A stretch of 64,000 nucleotides of DNA from Metopolophium dirhodum (GCF_019925205.1 NC_083562.1:2976001-3040000); one strand, 5' to 3'; shown: positions 13,231-25,534, numbered from the stretch's first letter. A program made the numbers and translations. The notes: a model not told the origin generated them from the letters alone.

Positions 13231-14477
13231 AAATAACATCACTCTATTGAAACTATTGAATGGAAATTTGGTATGTCGTACGTTTGTAAGACGGAGACAA
13301 CAAACGCACGGGTAGCGTCCTTTTGAAGAAATCCGTATAATTTTACGGATTTGGCTTAGGTTCTGGCTAAAGGATTCCGAAAGGTAGCTGCACATTCCCA
13401 ATTATCTCTTCTTCTATTACCTATTCTGGTATTCTGGTCAATTTCTATATAGTTGTCCTAAAGAATTAGAAATACCAGCCTGTAGGTTTTTTTTTTTTAT
13501 TAAAAATAATTATATTTTTGCTCACAAGTATCAAATTTTCTAGGTATATTTGAAACCTTTGATATCAGCCGAGGTTTAAAAATATTTTTTTCCAATACCA
13601 TATTATCATTATGTCGCGTAATTTATACTATGCACGAGGGTCTTATACTTTTATGGTATACATTGGTAATCGGAATGTAACCATTATAATAGTTTGAAAT
13701 TTGCAGCGCAATAAGTATTACTCGCACGAATATTCCATTTATTATTTTTAATAACAGGTGATAATCAATAAAAAAAAACAACAAAACAACAATACGTTTG
13801 TACTATTTGTGATGTTGTCGTGTAAAAACCGACCGTATACAAATTTACAGTTTACACTAATTGAAAACCAGACGGGAACGGCGGCCGTGTGTTTCGCGTG
13901 GAAATAATATTACAATTTTTACACGACGCCTTCAAAATGAAATACTGTAATATAATAATATAATATTAAACAATACGGTAAGTATCATAAACATAAAACG
14001 TACATTATTATTGTGATAGCATGTGCAACGTATACGACGACACTGCGCTGCAATGTGTACTTAACGTTTTTTCACGTATCAAATATTGGTCTAAGCCGTC
14101 TGCATAGATATGTATGTAATTAACTGTTTGTATAAAATCAACGAAGTGTGTGTGTGTGCTACCTGATAGTAAGTATAATATAATAGAATTGTGGTTCGTG
14201 ACAAGACAGTTGTAGTAGAAACTTTTATTGTTTTTTCAAACCGTCCGAAAAAATGTATAAATTATAACTTTTGTGCTTCGATATCATTAGACATTATTTA
14301 TTCGTATTTTCGTCCGGTCGGAATGTATAGTATCGTAGAAAACTACACGATATTTTTTATTTTTTTTTTATTGATCTTAAAAACACCGGCTTCTATGGCC
14401 ATTAGTTTGACATTAACTTAAAATTAGTTTGCAAACTGATGATGTTAAACTATGTTAAACTTATGATATTGTATGGC
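13231..14477. other. No gene seen
   Basis: AT-rich sequence with only short random frames, T-rich tracts and a (GT) run near 14,146. No element ends were recognised. Confidence 0.4.
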
Positions 14478-14697
14478 TTAAATTGAGTTATACAGCTGAA
14501 TTTCTTTTATAAATTGTAGTGTGTTGGCGATTGATTGAGGGTCAGGTTCGAGCGCTTCTCCGATTTGTTGTGATATGTGATGTTTTTTCCTCGTGTCTTC
14601 GTATTTTTGGCATTCGGTGATAATATTTTTGACTGCGTAGTCCACTCCACACATTTCGCATAGGGGAGGATCGTTTTTTTCCATGAGGTGCCTTACA
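14478..14697 (-). pseudogene. Non-LTR retrotransposon ORF2 C-terminal fragment
   Basis: The 68-codon frame reads PPLCEMCGVDYAVKNIITEC, then QKYEDTRKKHHI, and ends FIKEIQLYNSI. A Cys-x2-Cys-(x)n-His/Ile-x3-Cys pattern followed by a short helical tail is typical of the extreme C-terminus of ORF2 proteins (reverse transcriptase/RNase H) of jockey- or R1/I-like non-LTR retrotransposons of insects. The frame breaks just upstream of the Met (TAA near 14,700), so this is a strongly 5'-truncated insertion, as usual for LINEs. The 3' tail follows toward 14,420. The expected zinc-knuckle His is replaced by Asn-Ile, so it is also degenerate. Confidence 0.7.
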
Positions 14698-17692
14698 CGA
14701 TATTATTAATATTCATATTCATCAAACTTATACATAAACTGTAATTCATAATATAATATTTTAAACATACATTATAATATAAACAATTATATAGTTTTCT
14801 TTTTTCTTGCATTTACTATAATAATAATGTGATAGATTTACACAATACTTTTCGTCACTCTGTCAGCAGGACGTGAATGTTAGTAATAAAAATTATACTC
14901 ACATTATGTTCCGTGCGCAGGACAACATCCGAATTATGTACTTTCGTATGACGTGTATATATTATGTAGGTATATATCGTGTAAAATTGTGGACAATAAT
15001 TGATTATTATTTTGGGGGATATTTTCTCATATTTACTCGGATCTAATTCATAATTTTTAATTTAGTATTTATTGGATATTGTGCATTTCGAAAATCATTT
15101 AAAACAAATTGAATTCTTCATTTCTCACAGGACAGAACCGGACACATTTTTAATTATTCAATTTCGATTTCGCGTCGCAGAATTTGATTAGAACGAAACA
15201 ATTTAATGAATTCAATTGGCTTTATTTCAACTTCGAGAGTATAATAATATTATTATATAAATTAATAAAAAAAATCGTTAAAAACCCGTCTGATGAATAA
15301 TTTATAATATTCTAGTATATTCGACGAAATCGTCGCTCATGTCTTGTGGGCTTTATGACGATTTTCTACTTTCATAGTTTTCCAGCCACCGGCGTGTGCC
15401 TATTTATATATTTTGGTCCTGTACACGTTTACGAATGTACTATGTAGTAATTTATATACCACGTTAGTGTTCGTAATTCGTTTTTATATAATAATAATTA
15501 ATAATGCACAATATCGTCAGTGTTTTAAGGAATCTTAAATGCGTTTTTTGTATCCAACGTTTGGTTACAAGCCTGCAATATTGTTCATCCACACCGACAG
15601 GATATATTTTAACGAAAGGCTAATGAAGCAAATAAGAATTTTTTTCGAGCTATTTTATAATAATTATCTCGTTTTTTGTTATTAGATATTTACTATAAAT
15701 TTATGACGTATGAACGTGTATAGAGAAAAATAATGTCCCACCTGCTGCCCGTCTGTGAGGCGTTGACTATAATAAATAATAATAATAATATATTTAAATA
15801 ATCGTTTTTACTAAAATAATTTTTAAAAGTTATAAAAGTAATCTAAGTTCTACTTTCTAAACGTGAATATAATTATTAAAAGTCCCGTCTATACGAAGAC
15901 CAAGTATATAATTATACAAAAACGAAATATTATTATCTTATCATTGTGGCTTTTATAGCGTTAACCCGCTTTCGGTCTAGTCTCGCAGTGTGTATACAAT
16001 ATAATATACGTCACGGATTGCCGAAATTTAGCCTCTTAAATTATATAAATTTAGTTGCTATATTATGCACAGTCGTTTCCGGCCCCTTTAAATCGAATAA
16101 AGTCCTTTTGTGCTGTTTCCCATTTTGACGTACAATATATAAGTACATATATATATACATATTTATTGTATATTGTATATTTTGTGTGTATAAGTATATA
16201 CAATATTATGTACATCCGGTAAAAACGATTTTAGTCGGTAGATAGCTAATTATATCACAATTATTAAATAGCTCTTTGTATTCGTTGGCAATTCTAAGTG
16301 TGTACGTACAATAATTAATTATAATTTATTTAATTAAATTTATTTAGATTACAGATGATTTGAAATTCTGAAACATATCGTTGGGAATTTTCTGGGTCAA
16401 TAACTATTGTACACATAATCACGAATGTCTAAGTGCTTAAATCATTTGCTATATACCACCAAAAGTGTTTTAAATGTACCATATAAATAATTATAGTGGT
16501 GCAAGACACATGGATATCGATAAACTACCCCTTAAGTGGAATTTGTGATAAAAATAACTCTTAATATTGATAACTGAATGAATTTCTTCATTATTTCATT
16601 TACAATTACTTCATACCAGCAACTAAAATAACAAATTATTATACTAATATAATGTGCCGTATGGGTATACTAACTAGGTAGGTATATCTTAACTTCTAAT
16701 ACATAACTGTAGTCTGTAATGCAAAATATGAATGTAGGTATTATAAAATGATTCAAAAAATCTATGTAAATAATAAATCATAACACATAAGTTAATTTTA
16801 ATAGTTACCTACATATTTTATCAAAATTTAACTTTCATATTGGTAAATATAGACATTTGGACGATTAATGACGTCCATTATCAATGATAACAGCCAGCTA
16901 ATAGAAAATGTTCACTGAGTGGGCCACTCTCTTAAGGCACTCTACTATAAACTATACACTCTGAAGTAACAAAATAATATAATATTAAAATGTTTAAACT
17001 AATTTTTCAAATAATTTTAATTATGTAATAATTGCCAAAGTTACCTATAACTGATCCGTCTTTGAAAGCTTTTATTAGGTGCCTAAATGTTAAGCAATTA
17101 ATTATTTTATAAACAAACTAATATTGGTGGATCAATTTTTATAGATTATTATAAAAAAAATCCACATATAATCGCGGTATTGATAAAGACAAGCGCATTG
17201 AGCGGGTGCGTCATTTGACCATCCTTTGATATTTTATTAATTATTGTCTTCTTTACACTTTAGTCTATATTTTATTATTTTAGGGACATTAGCTATTATA
17301 ATGATTGTATATTACAATACATACCGTAGACCGTAACAGGCAAAACCATTATTATCACTCAGTATAATATATTCGATACCTGGTCCATAACTATATAGAT
17401 ATAGTGACAATTTATAAACAACATTATTATACCTAACATATATATATCATACATTGCTGTAGAGTTTAGACAATAGATGCCTGCAGTGTAATATCGTCTA
17501 CGTCTTATATAGGCGGTATTCCATTATTACCTAGTAAACTGTATTCGTTGCATTCGTACACAATATTATCATTTGTCACTGGTGGATACTTCAATGCTCG
17601 ACAATAGCGATATCGTAGAGACTGAAAAAGATTTTGTACTTGACGACTGAAGTACAATTATTATTTGTAACTTAGGTCACACAACATAATAA
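14698..17692. other. No gene seen
   Basis: AT-rich sequence with TA- and ATT-rich microsatellite-like tracts (for example 15,773-15,790 and 16,140-16,160). No supported coding region, RNA gene or element end was recognised. Confidence 0.4.
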
Positions 17693-18138
17693 TATTATGA
17701 TCACACGGCGTTTAGGATAGGCTTTTTCGCTACACCGCTGACGCGTTGGTCTGTTTTCCCAGAGTTGTATTGCTTTGGTTGATCAAAATGCCTACACCAA
17801 AGTACCATAATAATATTATAAGTGAAGGAGTAAAACTTTTCGTACAGTTAAATTATAATAAATATTCAAATTAGTAATATAATAATATGTAAATAATAAA
17901 TAATAAATATAGTAGTTTACAGTATGACGAATGATTAATACCTGAAAACATGGTTCTTCCAATTAAATGAAACAAAGTTTTATTCGTTTGAAACTATGTT
18001 TTTATTAAACGTGTTTTAAATTGTTATCAATCCTTCGTTTCAAAAATCTATTGCTTAAAAATACAAAACGATAATGATTTTGTTTATCAAATTTAAATTT
18101 AACTATTAATCAATTATTATTTTAAACGTCGATTAAAA
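17693..18138 (+). repeat. Dispersed ~450-490-bp repeat, copy 1
   Basis: The segment beginning TATTATGATCACACGGCG and ending near AAACGTCGATTA is repeated in the same orientation at 23,652-24,146. Shared blocks include GGCTTTTTCGCTACACC, TCTGTTTTCCCAGA, CAAAGTACCATAATA and GACGAATGATTAATACCTG. There is no coding potential. It is probably a non-autonomous element whose ends are not defined. Confidence 0.75.
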
Positions 18139-19013
18139 CGTTTTAAACGCGCAGTAAAACGATTTAAACATACACGTCTAAAAAGTTGTCCAATCCTGTC
18201 TGAGAATAAAGTATAATAGGTAAGTGTATTATTTATAAGCAAATAGGAAATTGGTATTATATAAATATCATACTTATATGTTACGTAAATGGTAGGTATA
18301 TTATATAATATTTAAATCTATAAAATTGGTAGAATGCTGTAGTAGAAGAGAACAGCTTGTTGAAAAATGTTACGGTCGTACTATTCTTATAGTATATAGA
18401 CAGTAGTCATATATTATAGACATACAAATAAATAACAAACACAGTACTTTACAACCAACATAAATAAAATCAATTTATTAGTTTATTATTATTTTTTAGG
18501 TCTAAATTTGATAATGAAAATAAAGTGAATATCGTATAAAATATTAAAATTGCATATCTTAAAAAAAGTTAATAGTTTCGAAATAGTGATGAGTGTTCAT
18601 TGTTTAAGTTCTGTCCTAGCTGTATGCTTATACCTATGTTTACGGATCTGGACTTGCTGCGATGGTCAGAACTTCGAGTTTAAATTAAATCAAAAGTAAC
18701 TTTTAGATTATTTTTTTAAAGTGCTCTTGACCAGATCTTTGTAAAATAGTTCTGGACACGCCTATGTGATATACGTATATATTATACATTATAAACGTCT
18801 TATAAATATTTGCTGACTGAATATATTTAAAAACAAATTATTGTCAAGAATTAAACATTCGGTGTGGTTTCGTGATGTTACTCGACGGGAGGCGATAACA
18901 CCTCCTACCCTCTACCTATAACTACCCCCCGAGAATAAAGAATCTGTATATATTTTGGTTACCGTGTATAAAGCAAAGCCACGCCCTTGCGCACGAGTCG
19001 GCCGCCGAGTGCG
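18139..19013. other. No gene; downstream flank of the IR gene
   Basis: AT-rich sequence downstream of the IR gene's polyadenylation signal. No features recognised. Confidence 0.35.
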
Positions 19014-19019
19014 TTTATT
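19014..19019 (-). terminator. Probable polyadenylation signal (AATAAA) of the IR gene
   Basis: The plus strand reads TTTATT here, giving AATAAA on the minus strand 91 bp beyond the TGA at 19,111-19,113. This is a typical position for 3'-end formation. Confidence 0.45.
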
Positions 19020-19110
19020 AACTTAAATTGGGCCTATATATATAGAATCAAGGCCCCAGGGTGCTACGATATAAATAAATACCTACACACCCTTAGCGCC
19101 TACACGATTT

Positions 19111-19411
19111 TCACCAACGGGCACCGCCGTAAGTGGTTACACGACTGCTGCGCTGGCCGTAGTTGCTGCGGTCAACGCTACGAAACGGAACCGGAACAAC
19201 GGAACGGTTCGCTCCGGCGGTGACCAGTTCGGCGAACATGACGGCGGCGGCGACGACGACGGACAGGCCGAGGACGACGAGCAGCCCGCGCACGTGCCCG
19301 ATGGTCACTCCGATGCTGTCGGCTTCCGTGAACGTCCAGTCGCGAAACTCCCGAGACAGCCATTTCTTTTGCAAGTAGTCCACCACTCCGTTGGTGAGCA
19401 GCGACACCATT
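19111..19411 (-). CDS. Ionotropic receptor (IR) gene, last coding exon: end of S2, M4, tail
   Basis: The exon starts after the acceptor CCTGCGCAG and completes an Ile codon (AT|A) with the exon at 32,564-32,838. It encodes MVSLLTNGVVDYLQKKWL, the last helix of ligand-binding lobe S2. This matches the family pattern in which a helix beginning 'IN..i..L...G....L...W' precedes M4. A hydrophobic M4 segment follows (GLLVVLGLSVVVAAAVMF, closing with AELV). The tail is short, Arg/Ser-rich and cytoplasmic by family topology, ending in TGA at 19,111-19,113. The preceding intron is about 13.2 kb and contains the SIM gene, a Helitron and a hAT MITE. This exon alone would be weak evidence; the chain of six phase-matched exons makes the assignment firm. 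Confidence 0.85.
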
Positions 19412-21319
19412 CTGCGCAGGAATCGACAACGGTTAAAACCATATTGGTTCATAATTATGTTACAATAGCGACACGAATTCATAATAATAATAATATGCAC
19501 TCGGTAGCTAAAAAAAACATTCTTGGGTATGCGTCTTCTTCACGTATATGTAGGTCGTAGGTGACAATGGTAAGCATTTTATAATAGTGTAAAAAAAAAT
19601 ATATCGCTTCACTTGAAATCGTTATTTTCTCCATAAAAGTTCTCGTAACACAAATTGTAAGTACAACTAGTACAAGACGTATAGTCTGTAGTTTAAGGAG
19701 GTCTTTTTCGGATATTTCTCGTAATACTTTTATATGACCAATTTATATTATCCGGATTATAAATACTTGGACTTAAAATATCGGGTATTTTTGTTTGATG
19801 GTTTGATATAATCTCCTAACTGAGACTTGAAAATTGTAAATAATTATATGATATAATATTACCATACACTCACGTATCGTCGTAAATTTAGAGAGTATAT
19901 TATTATAGTACAACATATAGGTTATATTACTTCAAATGCCCAATAATACTTTTACTAATGTAGGATAAACTACATATGGTTTATCATTTAACTATAATTT
20001 TGAAAATAAAAACAATGTTTAACAATTAGGCCGACTTTTACGCTGGTAAAATATACTTCATTTATTTGAAAATGCCACAAGCTAGTTGTGATAGTAAGCA
20101 TAATAAGGGGGGGGGGGGGGTGCTTTGAGTTCTTAGCACGTCTAAGTAAAAATAATCACGCTTAAAAAATCATTAAAAAAATTGAGGCGATTATAATGTG
20201 CACTCAAAGTATCCGCAGGTAAACGCAAAACCACACATGTTAACTGAACCCAAGTTTTTATCAAGTGTAAAAAGAAGACATGTTTACTGCAGTGCCCAAG
20301 TAAAATTTTAAAAACGTATAGCCTTACATTTTTGCAAAATCAAACAATCAAAATTACAAAATAATCTCTTAAATTAATTACTTTTTTTTTAATATAGCTT
20401 GCTTATTTCTTTTTTAACTATATAGGTATAAATATTTTACCATAGAAAATATTTATTGAAGATCCACAAATTTTTATCACAGACCAATGGAACAGAACAT
20501 AGTAGAACTATTGTAGATACATTTGCTGAGCCTCGGTTTATCTATAATTGAAGAATTTCAACGTATTACTATCCTCGAGTTCAGAAAATGTATTGTTGAA
20601 TATCTATAGTCTAGTTCCAAATGCTTAAGACACTATTAAAATATATCTGAAAAGTCTCGGCCTTCTGGGCACGGCATGCTTGGGAAATTTGAAAGTGAGT
20701 GCAGGTTATCATTGAGCTATGCAACGCGTCTTGTCGTTCATATTTTTGTTTTATTTTTTATTTTTCCATAATCGTTGCCGTCACTTAATTTTGTTGATGC
20801 GTCCGCCGCAAATTTGGTTTTGTACTATCGTGGATATTGGTTGGTTTTTTTTTACAATATTTGTTGATTATTATACTACGTAATTTGTCATTATGTCAGA
20901 CGATTTAATCGATTACATTTTAAATTATGGAATAATAAATTACACATATGAGTTTTAGTATTAAAAGTTTGAAAAATATTTTATATATATGTTTTAAATA
21001 CATTTTATTTTGTTTCTAGTTTTTATGCACAATATAATATTTTTGACAGTATAGATAAAATAAATTAATAAAATAGTGGGAGGGTAGCGCCATTGTTTTT
21101 CAACGTCTACTCGATTTAAAAGACTCAAGCTTCACCACTGTTGATACAACTAGGTATTTCAAATAACAAAATGGGTATATTATGTGATAAATTATAAACT
21201 TGGAATTTATAGTGTTTAATGTATCTCATAATAATTGTTTAAATTAATTATCAACTTAACTAAAACATTATGGTCTGGATATCTCTAAAGATGGTAGAAC
21301 TTTGATGAACACACGCCTA
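19412..21319. other. IR intron sequence, no gene seen
   Basis: AT-rich intron DNA with a poly-G tract at about 20,107-20,120. No supported coding region or element was recognised. Confidence 0.35.
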
Positions 21320-21743
21320 AAAAGCATAACATTCCGTGGGGAACAAAAAAAAAATCGTATTATTGATGGAAATTCGTTAAATAGAATTAAATAAGTGGCT
21401 TGGCGTGGCGCGTTGGCTGTTACCAGTCGCGGAATGCGACTGGGAGTAAATAACGGCCACAGCTACTAGCTCCCGGATGGGTGACCGCCCGGGTTCATAG
21501 TAGTTAAAAACCTTGCCACACATACACGTGTTTGCTACCTACCGTAACAACCGTTAAAACAATCGTAAAATAAACCTACTGTACCAACCTTACTCCTACC
21601 ACAGTTCATAACCCCTACAACAGCTAATGGCAATAGTCGCCGGGTTTATTAAATAAATGTGGTTCTAATTTGGTATGGTTCATAAAATTATTTTGATAAA
21701 CAGAAAATATTGTTACCTAGTTAAATGAAAGTTTCATTGTAGG
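21320..21743. mobile_element. Degenerate pogo-like MITE interrupted by a SINE-like insertion
   Basis: The left part (to about 21,394) has GAAATTCGTTAAATAGAATT, and the right part (from about 21,648) has GATAAACAGAAAAT and ATGAAAGTTTCATTGT. These are the two halves of the family seen intact at 40,104-40,657. The sequence between them is the insertion annotated separately. Confidence 0.55.
21395..21647 (+). mobile_element. SINE-like insertion with 9-bp target-site duplication
   Basis: A GC-richer, 253-bp segment is flanked by identical ATTAAATAA copies (21,386-21,394 and 21,648-21,656). It lies inside a pogo-like MITE. Its head contains TGGCGTGGCGCGTTGG and then GGATGGGTGACCGCCCGGG. The latter resembles the GGATGGGAGACCGCCTGGG part of the 5S rRNA internal promoter, so a 5S-derived (SINE3-type) pol III head is my best guess. 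The tail is AT-rich. It does not encode a protein. Confidence 0.6.
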
Positions 21744-22103
21744 CGTATAATGCAAATAAATAAAAATGCAATTCGGTAAATAAGTAAATTCTAGATAATT
21801 TTGCATATAGTTTAAATATAACGATACTTATTTTAAACAATTATCTGTGTAATAATAATAAAATAATAAAAATACGATCAGAACTGTTTATATTTTTGAT
21901 GGCTGAAAATGAAAAAAAAACTCGTAGCAAGGGTGATTGCTCGGGTGACACTTTGTCTCTACGTACAATATAATATTCAAATAGTTACCATTCAGTTAAA
22001 TCTTAATTACAGAATCGTTATTGCATCCGTTTATAAATCCTATTTAAATCGATTTCGTCGCATTTATAATAGTAAGTAAAATACAACGGTCGATCTTTGA
22101 ATT

Positions 22104-22203
22104 ATGTCTTCTGAAATGAATAATAAAAGAAAAAGGGCATTTTTGGATGATGATGCTGACAATTTTATCAGAAAAATGCCAAAAACTTTTAACATTGTCA
22201 TAA
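22104..22203 (+). CDS. SIM-containing small nuclear-type protein, exon 1
   Basis: This is the first coding exon of a five-exon plus-strand gene nested in the last IR intron, on the opposite strand. The start ATG at 22,104 begins MSSEMNNKRKRAFLDDDADN. A KRKR cluster at residues 8-11 may be a nuclear localisation signal, followed by an acidic DDDAD stretch. The exon ends in phase 1 at a strong donor (ATA A|GTAAGT). The protein from exons 1, 2, 3, 4b and 5 would be 189 residues. I do not recognise a named family. Confidence 0.7.
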
Positions 22204-22597
22204 GTAAGTATATACTAGTAAATACGTTTTCACTGTTCCGTAACTAAATTTTTAATTGCTCAGATAATGTGAAATTCTCTATTATATTATAGTCCGGAAT
22301 TAATTTCATATACCCATAGAACATCTAGTAACTGGTAACTCTGCAAGTTGACCCCCCCCCTGAATAATAACGAAATATACCGATGTAGTATTATACGGTT
22401 TCGATAATAGTGCTTAACTTATTTTTTTTAAATATAATAGTAAATCCTGGAATAATTTATTGGGAGGGGCGCCACTGCGTATACAGCGCGTAAAATCTTA
22501 GGAATTTCGATTGTATACATCAATAATTAAGTATATATATTGTACCTATATCTATTATACTTATATAATAATATAATATTAATAATGTTTCACGCAG

Positions 22598-22635
22598 ATA
22601 CCAAGGAATACAAATCACAGGCTCTTTGTGAAGAA
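22598..22635 (+). CDS. SIM gene, exon 2
   Basis: A 38-bp exon between acceptor TTTCACGCAG and donor GAAGAA|GTAAAT. It completes an Asn codon split from exon 1 (A|AT) and reads NTKEYKSQALCEE, ending in phase 0. The phase match on both sides supports it despite its small size. Confidence 0.65.
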
Positions 22636-22718
22636 GTAAATACCTATCTATACATATAATATTAAAGTCTAATGATTGGGCAATCTCTGACGTGCTAAGT
22701 ATAAATTTATTATTATAG

Positions 22719-22847
22719 CGTACAAAAATTCCGCGTGATCGTGATTGTGCGTCGGTGATTATTATAAGTGACGACGATTCATCCGAGCAAGAGAGTAACT
22801 CTAGTCACTTGAACAATCACAACGCCGCGATACGGAATGAAGATCAG
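22719..22847 (+). CDS. SIM gene, exon 3 with SUMO-interacting motif
   Basis: A 43-codon exon between acceptor TATTATTATAG and donor GATCAG|GTAACA, both phase 0. Its centre reads VIIISDDDSSEQES (residues 59-72 of the model). A run of four aliphatic residues followed by Ser and acidic residues is the classic type of SUMO-interacting motif, in which the hydrophobic part adds a strand to SUMO and the acidic or phosphorylatable part binds its basic groove. The rest is hydrophilic and probably disordered (Ser/Asn/His-rich). The SIM assignment is by motif only. With the basic cluster in exon 1 it suggests a nuclear SUMO-pathway or chromatin adaptor. Confidence 0.7.
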
Positions 22848-22897
22848 GTAACAGAGAAAATATTTTCGGTTAATAGTCTCGGTGTAGTAAATACCGT

Positions 22898-23095
22898 AAA
22901 AAGATATCGGAACTGCTAGTGGGCACTTCTGTAAGGCGTTCACTCTTCGTGGTCGAATCTTCGCTTTCAGATGATTTTCCATGTTTCCGGATTAATAGTA
23001 AATTAATACTTAACATATCAGAGTCCACAGAGATTCAACCATGAAGAGTGAAAACGCCTTGCAGAAATGCCCAATAGCAGTTCCGATATCTTTTT
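22898..23095. mobile_element. MITE with ~65-bp inverted repeats in intron 3
   Basis: The left arm AAAAAGATATCGGAACTGCTA and the right arm (reverse complement, ending TCCGATATCTTTTT) match over about 65 bp, including GTGGGCA..TTCTG.AAGGCGTT.TCACTCTTC. The element is about 198 bp, non-coding, and lies between exons 3 and 4a of the SIM gene. Confidence 0.8.
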
Positions 23096-23311
23096 CATTA
23101 GTGCGTGGCAATCCAATAATTGAAGTATAAAATTAGTTATTTATCACTTTAATACAGGACTATTCAGGACTAGTTAATGTGCACTAAAAATAATTAAAAT
23201 ACGCATTTCTCGTGTACCTATACGTACGAGAAACATTTCCATAGATACTTTTATTCAGTTATGAAAATCAGTGCCTGTTAAAACAATAACTTTAATAATT
23301 ACTTGTTTAAG

Positions 23312-23518
23312 GCACGTGCACACTTTGTGGACGGATCGTCTACCCACAAAAAGTTAGAAAATCCTAACTTTAGTAAGTTTTAGGACAACGATATTGATGA
23401 TGAAACCTCGGCATCAGCGAGTATACCCACCGAAAACCCCGTCCTCCAAAGTACATGTTTGGCAGAGACGATTGAATCATCATATGAGTGTGTAGAACTA
23501 TTATGTCTTATTCATAAA
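23312..23518 (+). pseudogene. SIM gene exon 4 copy a, nonsense-mutated duplicate
   Basis: This is homologous to exon 4b (24,370-24,549): both follow TTGTTTAAG, begin [A/T]RAHFV..SST, and end CATAAA|GT[A]. Frame and phase (0/0) would allow inclusion, but codon 24 is TAG (23,381-23,383). The inverted third copy (25,380-25,510) has GAG at this position, so a single G-to-T change made the stop. The downstream half stays open. Including this exon would truncate the protein after about 112 residues, so it is either skipped or an alternative 3' end of the gene. Confidence 0.65.
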
Positions 23519-23651
23519 GTATGTATCTACTTATATATTAGACACTCATCGTCTTTCTATTAATTTATCATTACAAGTTTATAGTTTTGAGTTGTTTTAT
23601 TCACACTGCTATGCACAGTCTTAGTAGTGAAGTAGAAAAATAGTTGTGATG

Positions 23652-24146
23652 TATTATGATCACACGGCGTTTAGAATAGGCTTTTTCGCTACACCATTGA
23701 CGCGTTAGTCTGTTTTCCCAGAATTGTATTACTTTAATTGATCTTTAAAACTTAAAATACAACAAAGTACCATAATATAAGCGAACGAGTAAAACTATTC
23801 GTGCAAGTAAAATGTAACAGTTATTCAAATTAGTAACTAATATAATAATATTTAAACAATAAATATAGTATTTTATGGTATGACGAATGATTAATACCTG
23901 AAAACATGGTTGGAAAACATTTGTATTGTAATTAAAATAAACAAAGTTTTATTCGGTTGAATACTATGTATTTTTAAATATATTAAACGTGTTTTAAAAT
24001 TTTTGAATAATTTTCTTTTTTAAATTGTTATCAATGCTTCTTTTTTTAAAAATGTATTGCTTAGAAATACAAAATTATAATGTATATTTTGTTTATCAAA
24101 TTTAAATTTAACTATTAATTAATTTTTATTTTAAACGTCGATTATA
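23652..24146 (+). repeat. Dispersed ~450-490-bp repeat, copy 2
   Basis: This is the partner of 17,693-18,138, in the same orientation. It lies between exon copies 4a and 4b, just after the 3' flank shared by the two exon copies. Confidence 0.75.
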
Positions 24147-24369
24147 CGTATACACTTTATAGTACATTATAATAATATGATATACGAAAATTTATATTTT
24201 ATTTTTAAATATCATGACCTATACACTACACACGAATTATATATATTATGGCGTAAGAAAAAATATTTTTGAAAGTCGAAGATAATTATTTTAAACACAC
24301 TGACTAGTGACTAGGTATATATTTTGTTTTCTATTACTCTAAACAAAAATCAATCTGAACTTGTTTAAG

Positions 24370-24549
24370 ACCCGTGCACACTTTGTGAAAAAATCGTCTA
24401 CCCGAAAGTTAAAAAGTCATAACCGTAACTTGGAGAACTATGATGCCGATGACGAAAACTCGTCATCCGCAAATGTTGAACACGCCGAAAAACCAGTCTG
24501 CCAAACATGGAATATAGCAGAGAATCTTGAAACATATGTGGAACATAAA
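24370..24549 (+). CDS. SIM gene, exon 4b (intact copy)
   Basis: A 60-codon exon between acceptor TTGTTTAAG and donor CATAAA|GTAAGA, phase 0 at both ends. It reads TRAHFVKKSSTRKLK, then an acidic, Ser-rich stretch (YDADDENSSSAN), then a segment with two hydrophobic patches ending VEHK. No domain is recognised. Its 3' flank (24,550-24,670) is also homologous to that of exon 4a, showing that a genomic segment rather than an mRNA was duplicated. Confidence 0.65.
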
Positions 24550-25277
24550 GTAAGAACTTACTTATATATTAGACACTCATCGTCGTTCTATTAATTTATC
24601 ATAATAGTTTATAGTTTTAAGTTGTCTTATTAACACTGCTGTGCACAGTCTTAGTGAAGTAGAAAAATAGTTATTTATTACTATAATAGAATTCAAGACT
24701 TATAATATTCAATTAAAATTATCAAAATATATAGCTAAAATTATTTTTATTTAAAAAAAAAAAACCCATAGTAGATACCTACTTACAAACATGTTAAAAA
24801 TCTCAAAAATATAATTGATAGGGAGAGATAATAATAACCGGTGGGAACGCTGTAAGATGGGTGAAAATAAATCTCAGCCAAGGAGGAAACCATCCCTGAA
24901 TATATTGATTCTCTATATTTATATTATACTTTTAATTTCATAATCCGAACTTGTTTGAACAAATTGACGATCGGCATAAATTATAAAATATTAAATAACG
25001 CAAACATAAATAAATGTGTATTATATAATATATTGTAATTTGTACATTTTAAACGCATATAAAATATAATATAGGATAACACATAAAATTGCTTTATTGA
25101 AAAAAATCGGTACTTACAACATCATTTTGTGATCAATATGTGACGACGATCTAAATTTTCTTATACACAGTATAGGTATATCATCCTTTTGAAATAATTA
25201 AATTAGGTACTTCGCTGAGTATACGATATGATGGTAAATCGTAATTTGCAGATGACACGTCTCAAGTATTCATCATT

Positions 25278-25377
25278 AGCGGATATATTTTATGTTATGA
25301 CATTTAAACAATTTAAACATAATATTAATATGCTCTTCTATTCCACTGCAAATAGCTAAATATACCCATTTTATCAT
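25278..25377 (+). repeat. ~97-bp direct repeat, left copy
   Basis: GGATATATTTTATGTTATGA, then CATTTAAACAA and AATATGCTCTTCT, to ATTTTATC. The same segment recurs at 25,535-25,630 with a few substitutions. The two copies flank the inverted exon-4 fragment. Confidence 0.75.
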
Positions 25378-25520
25378 AGTTCCACACACTCGTATGTTTC
25401 AATAGCGTCTCTGCCGAGCTTCATGTTCAGAAGATGGGTTTTTCGGCGGGTACAACACTCGCCGATGACGAGCTTTCATCATCAATATCCCGGTCCTCCA
25501 ACTTACTATAGCTAGGATTT
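25378..25520 (-). pseudogene. Inverted third copy of SIM-gene exon 4
   Basis: On the minus strand this reads KLENPSYSKLEDRDIDDE and then SSSSASV, homologous to exon 4a (KLENPNFSKF*DNDIDDE). It has two TGA codons further on, lacks the exon's first part, and lies in inverted orientation between 97-bp direct repeats. It is non-functional, but it shows that the ancestral residue at the exon-4a stop was Glu (GAG). Confidence 0.65.
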
Positions 25521-25534
25521 TCCAACTTTTTGCG

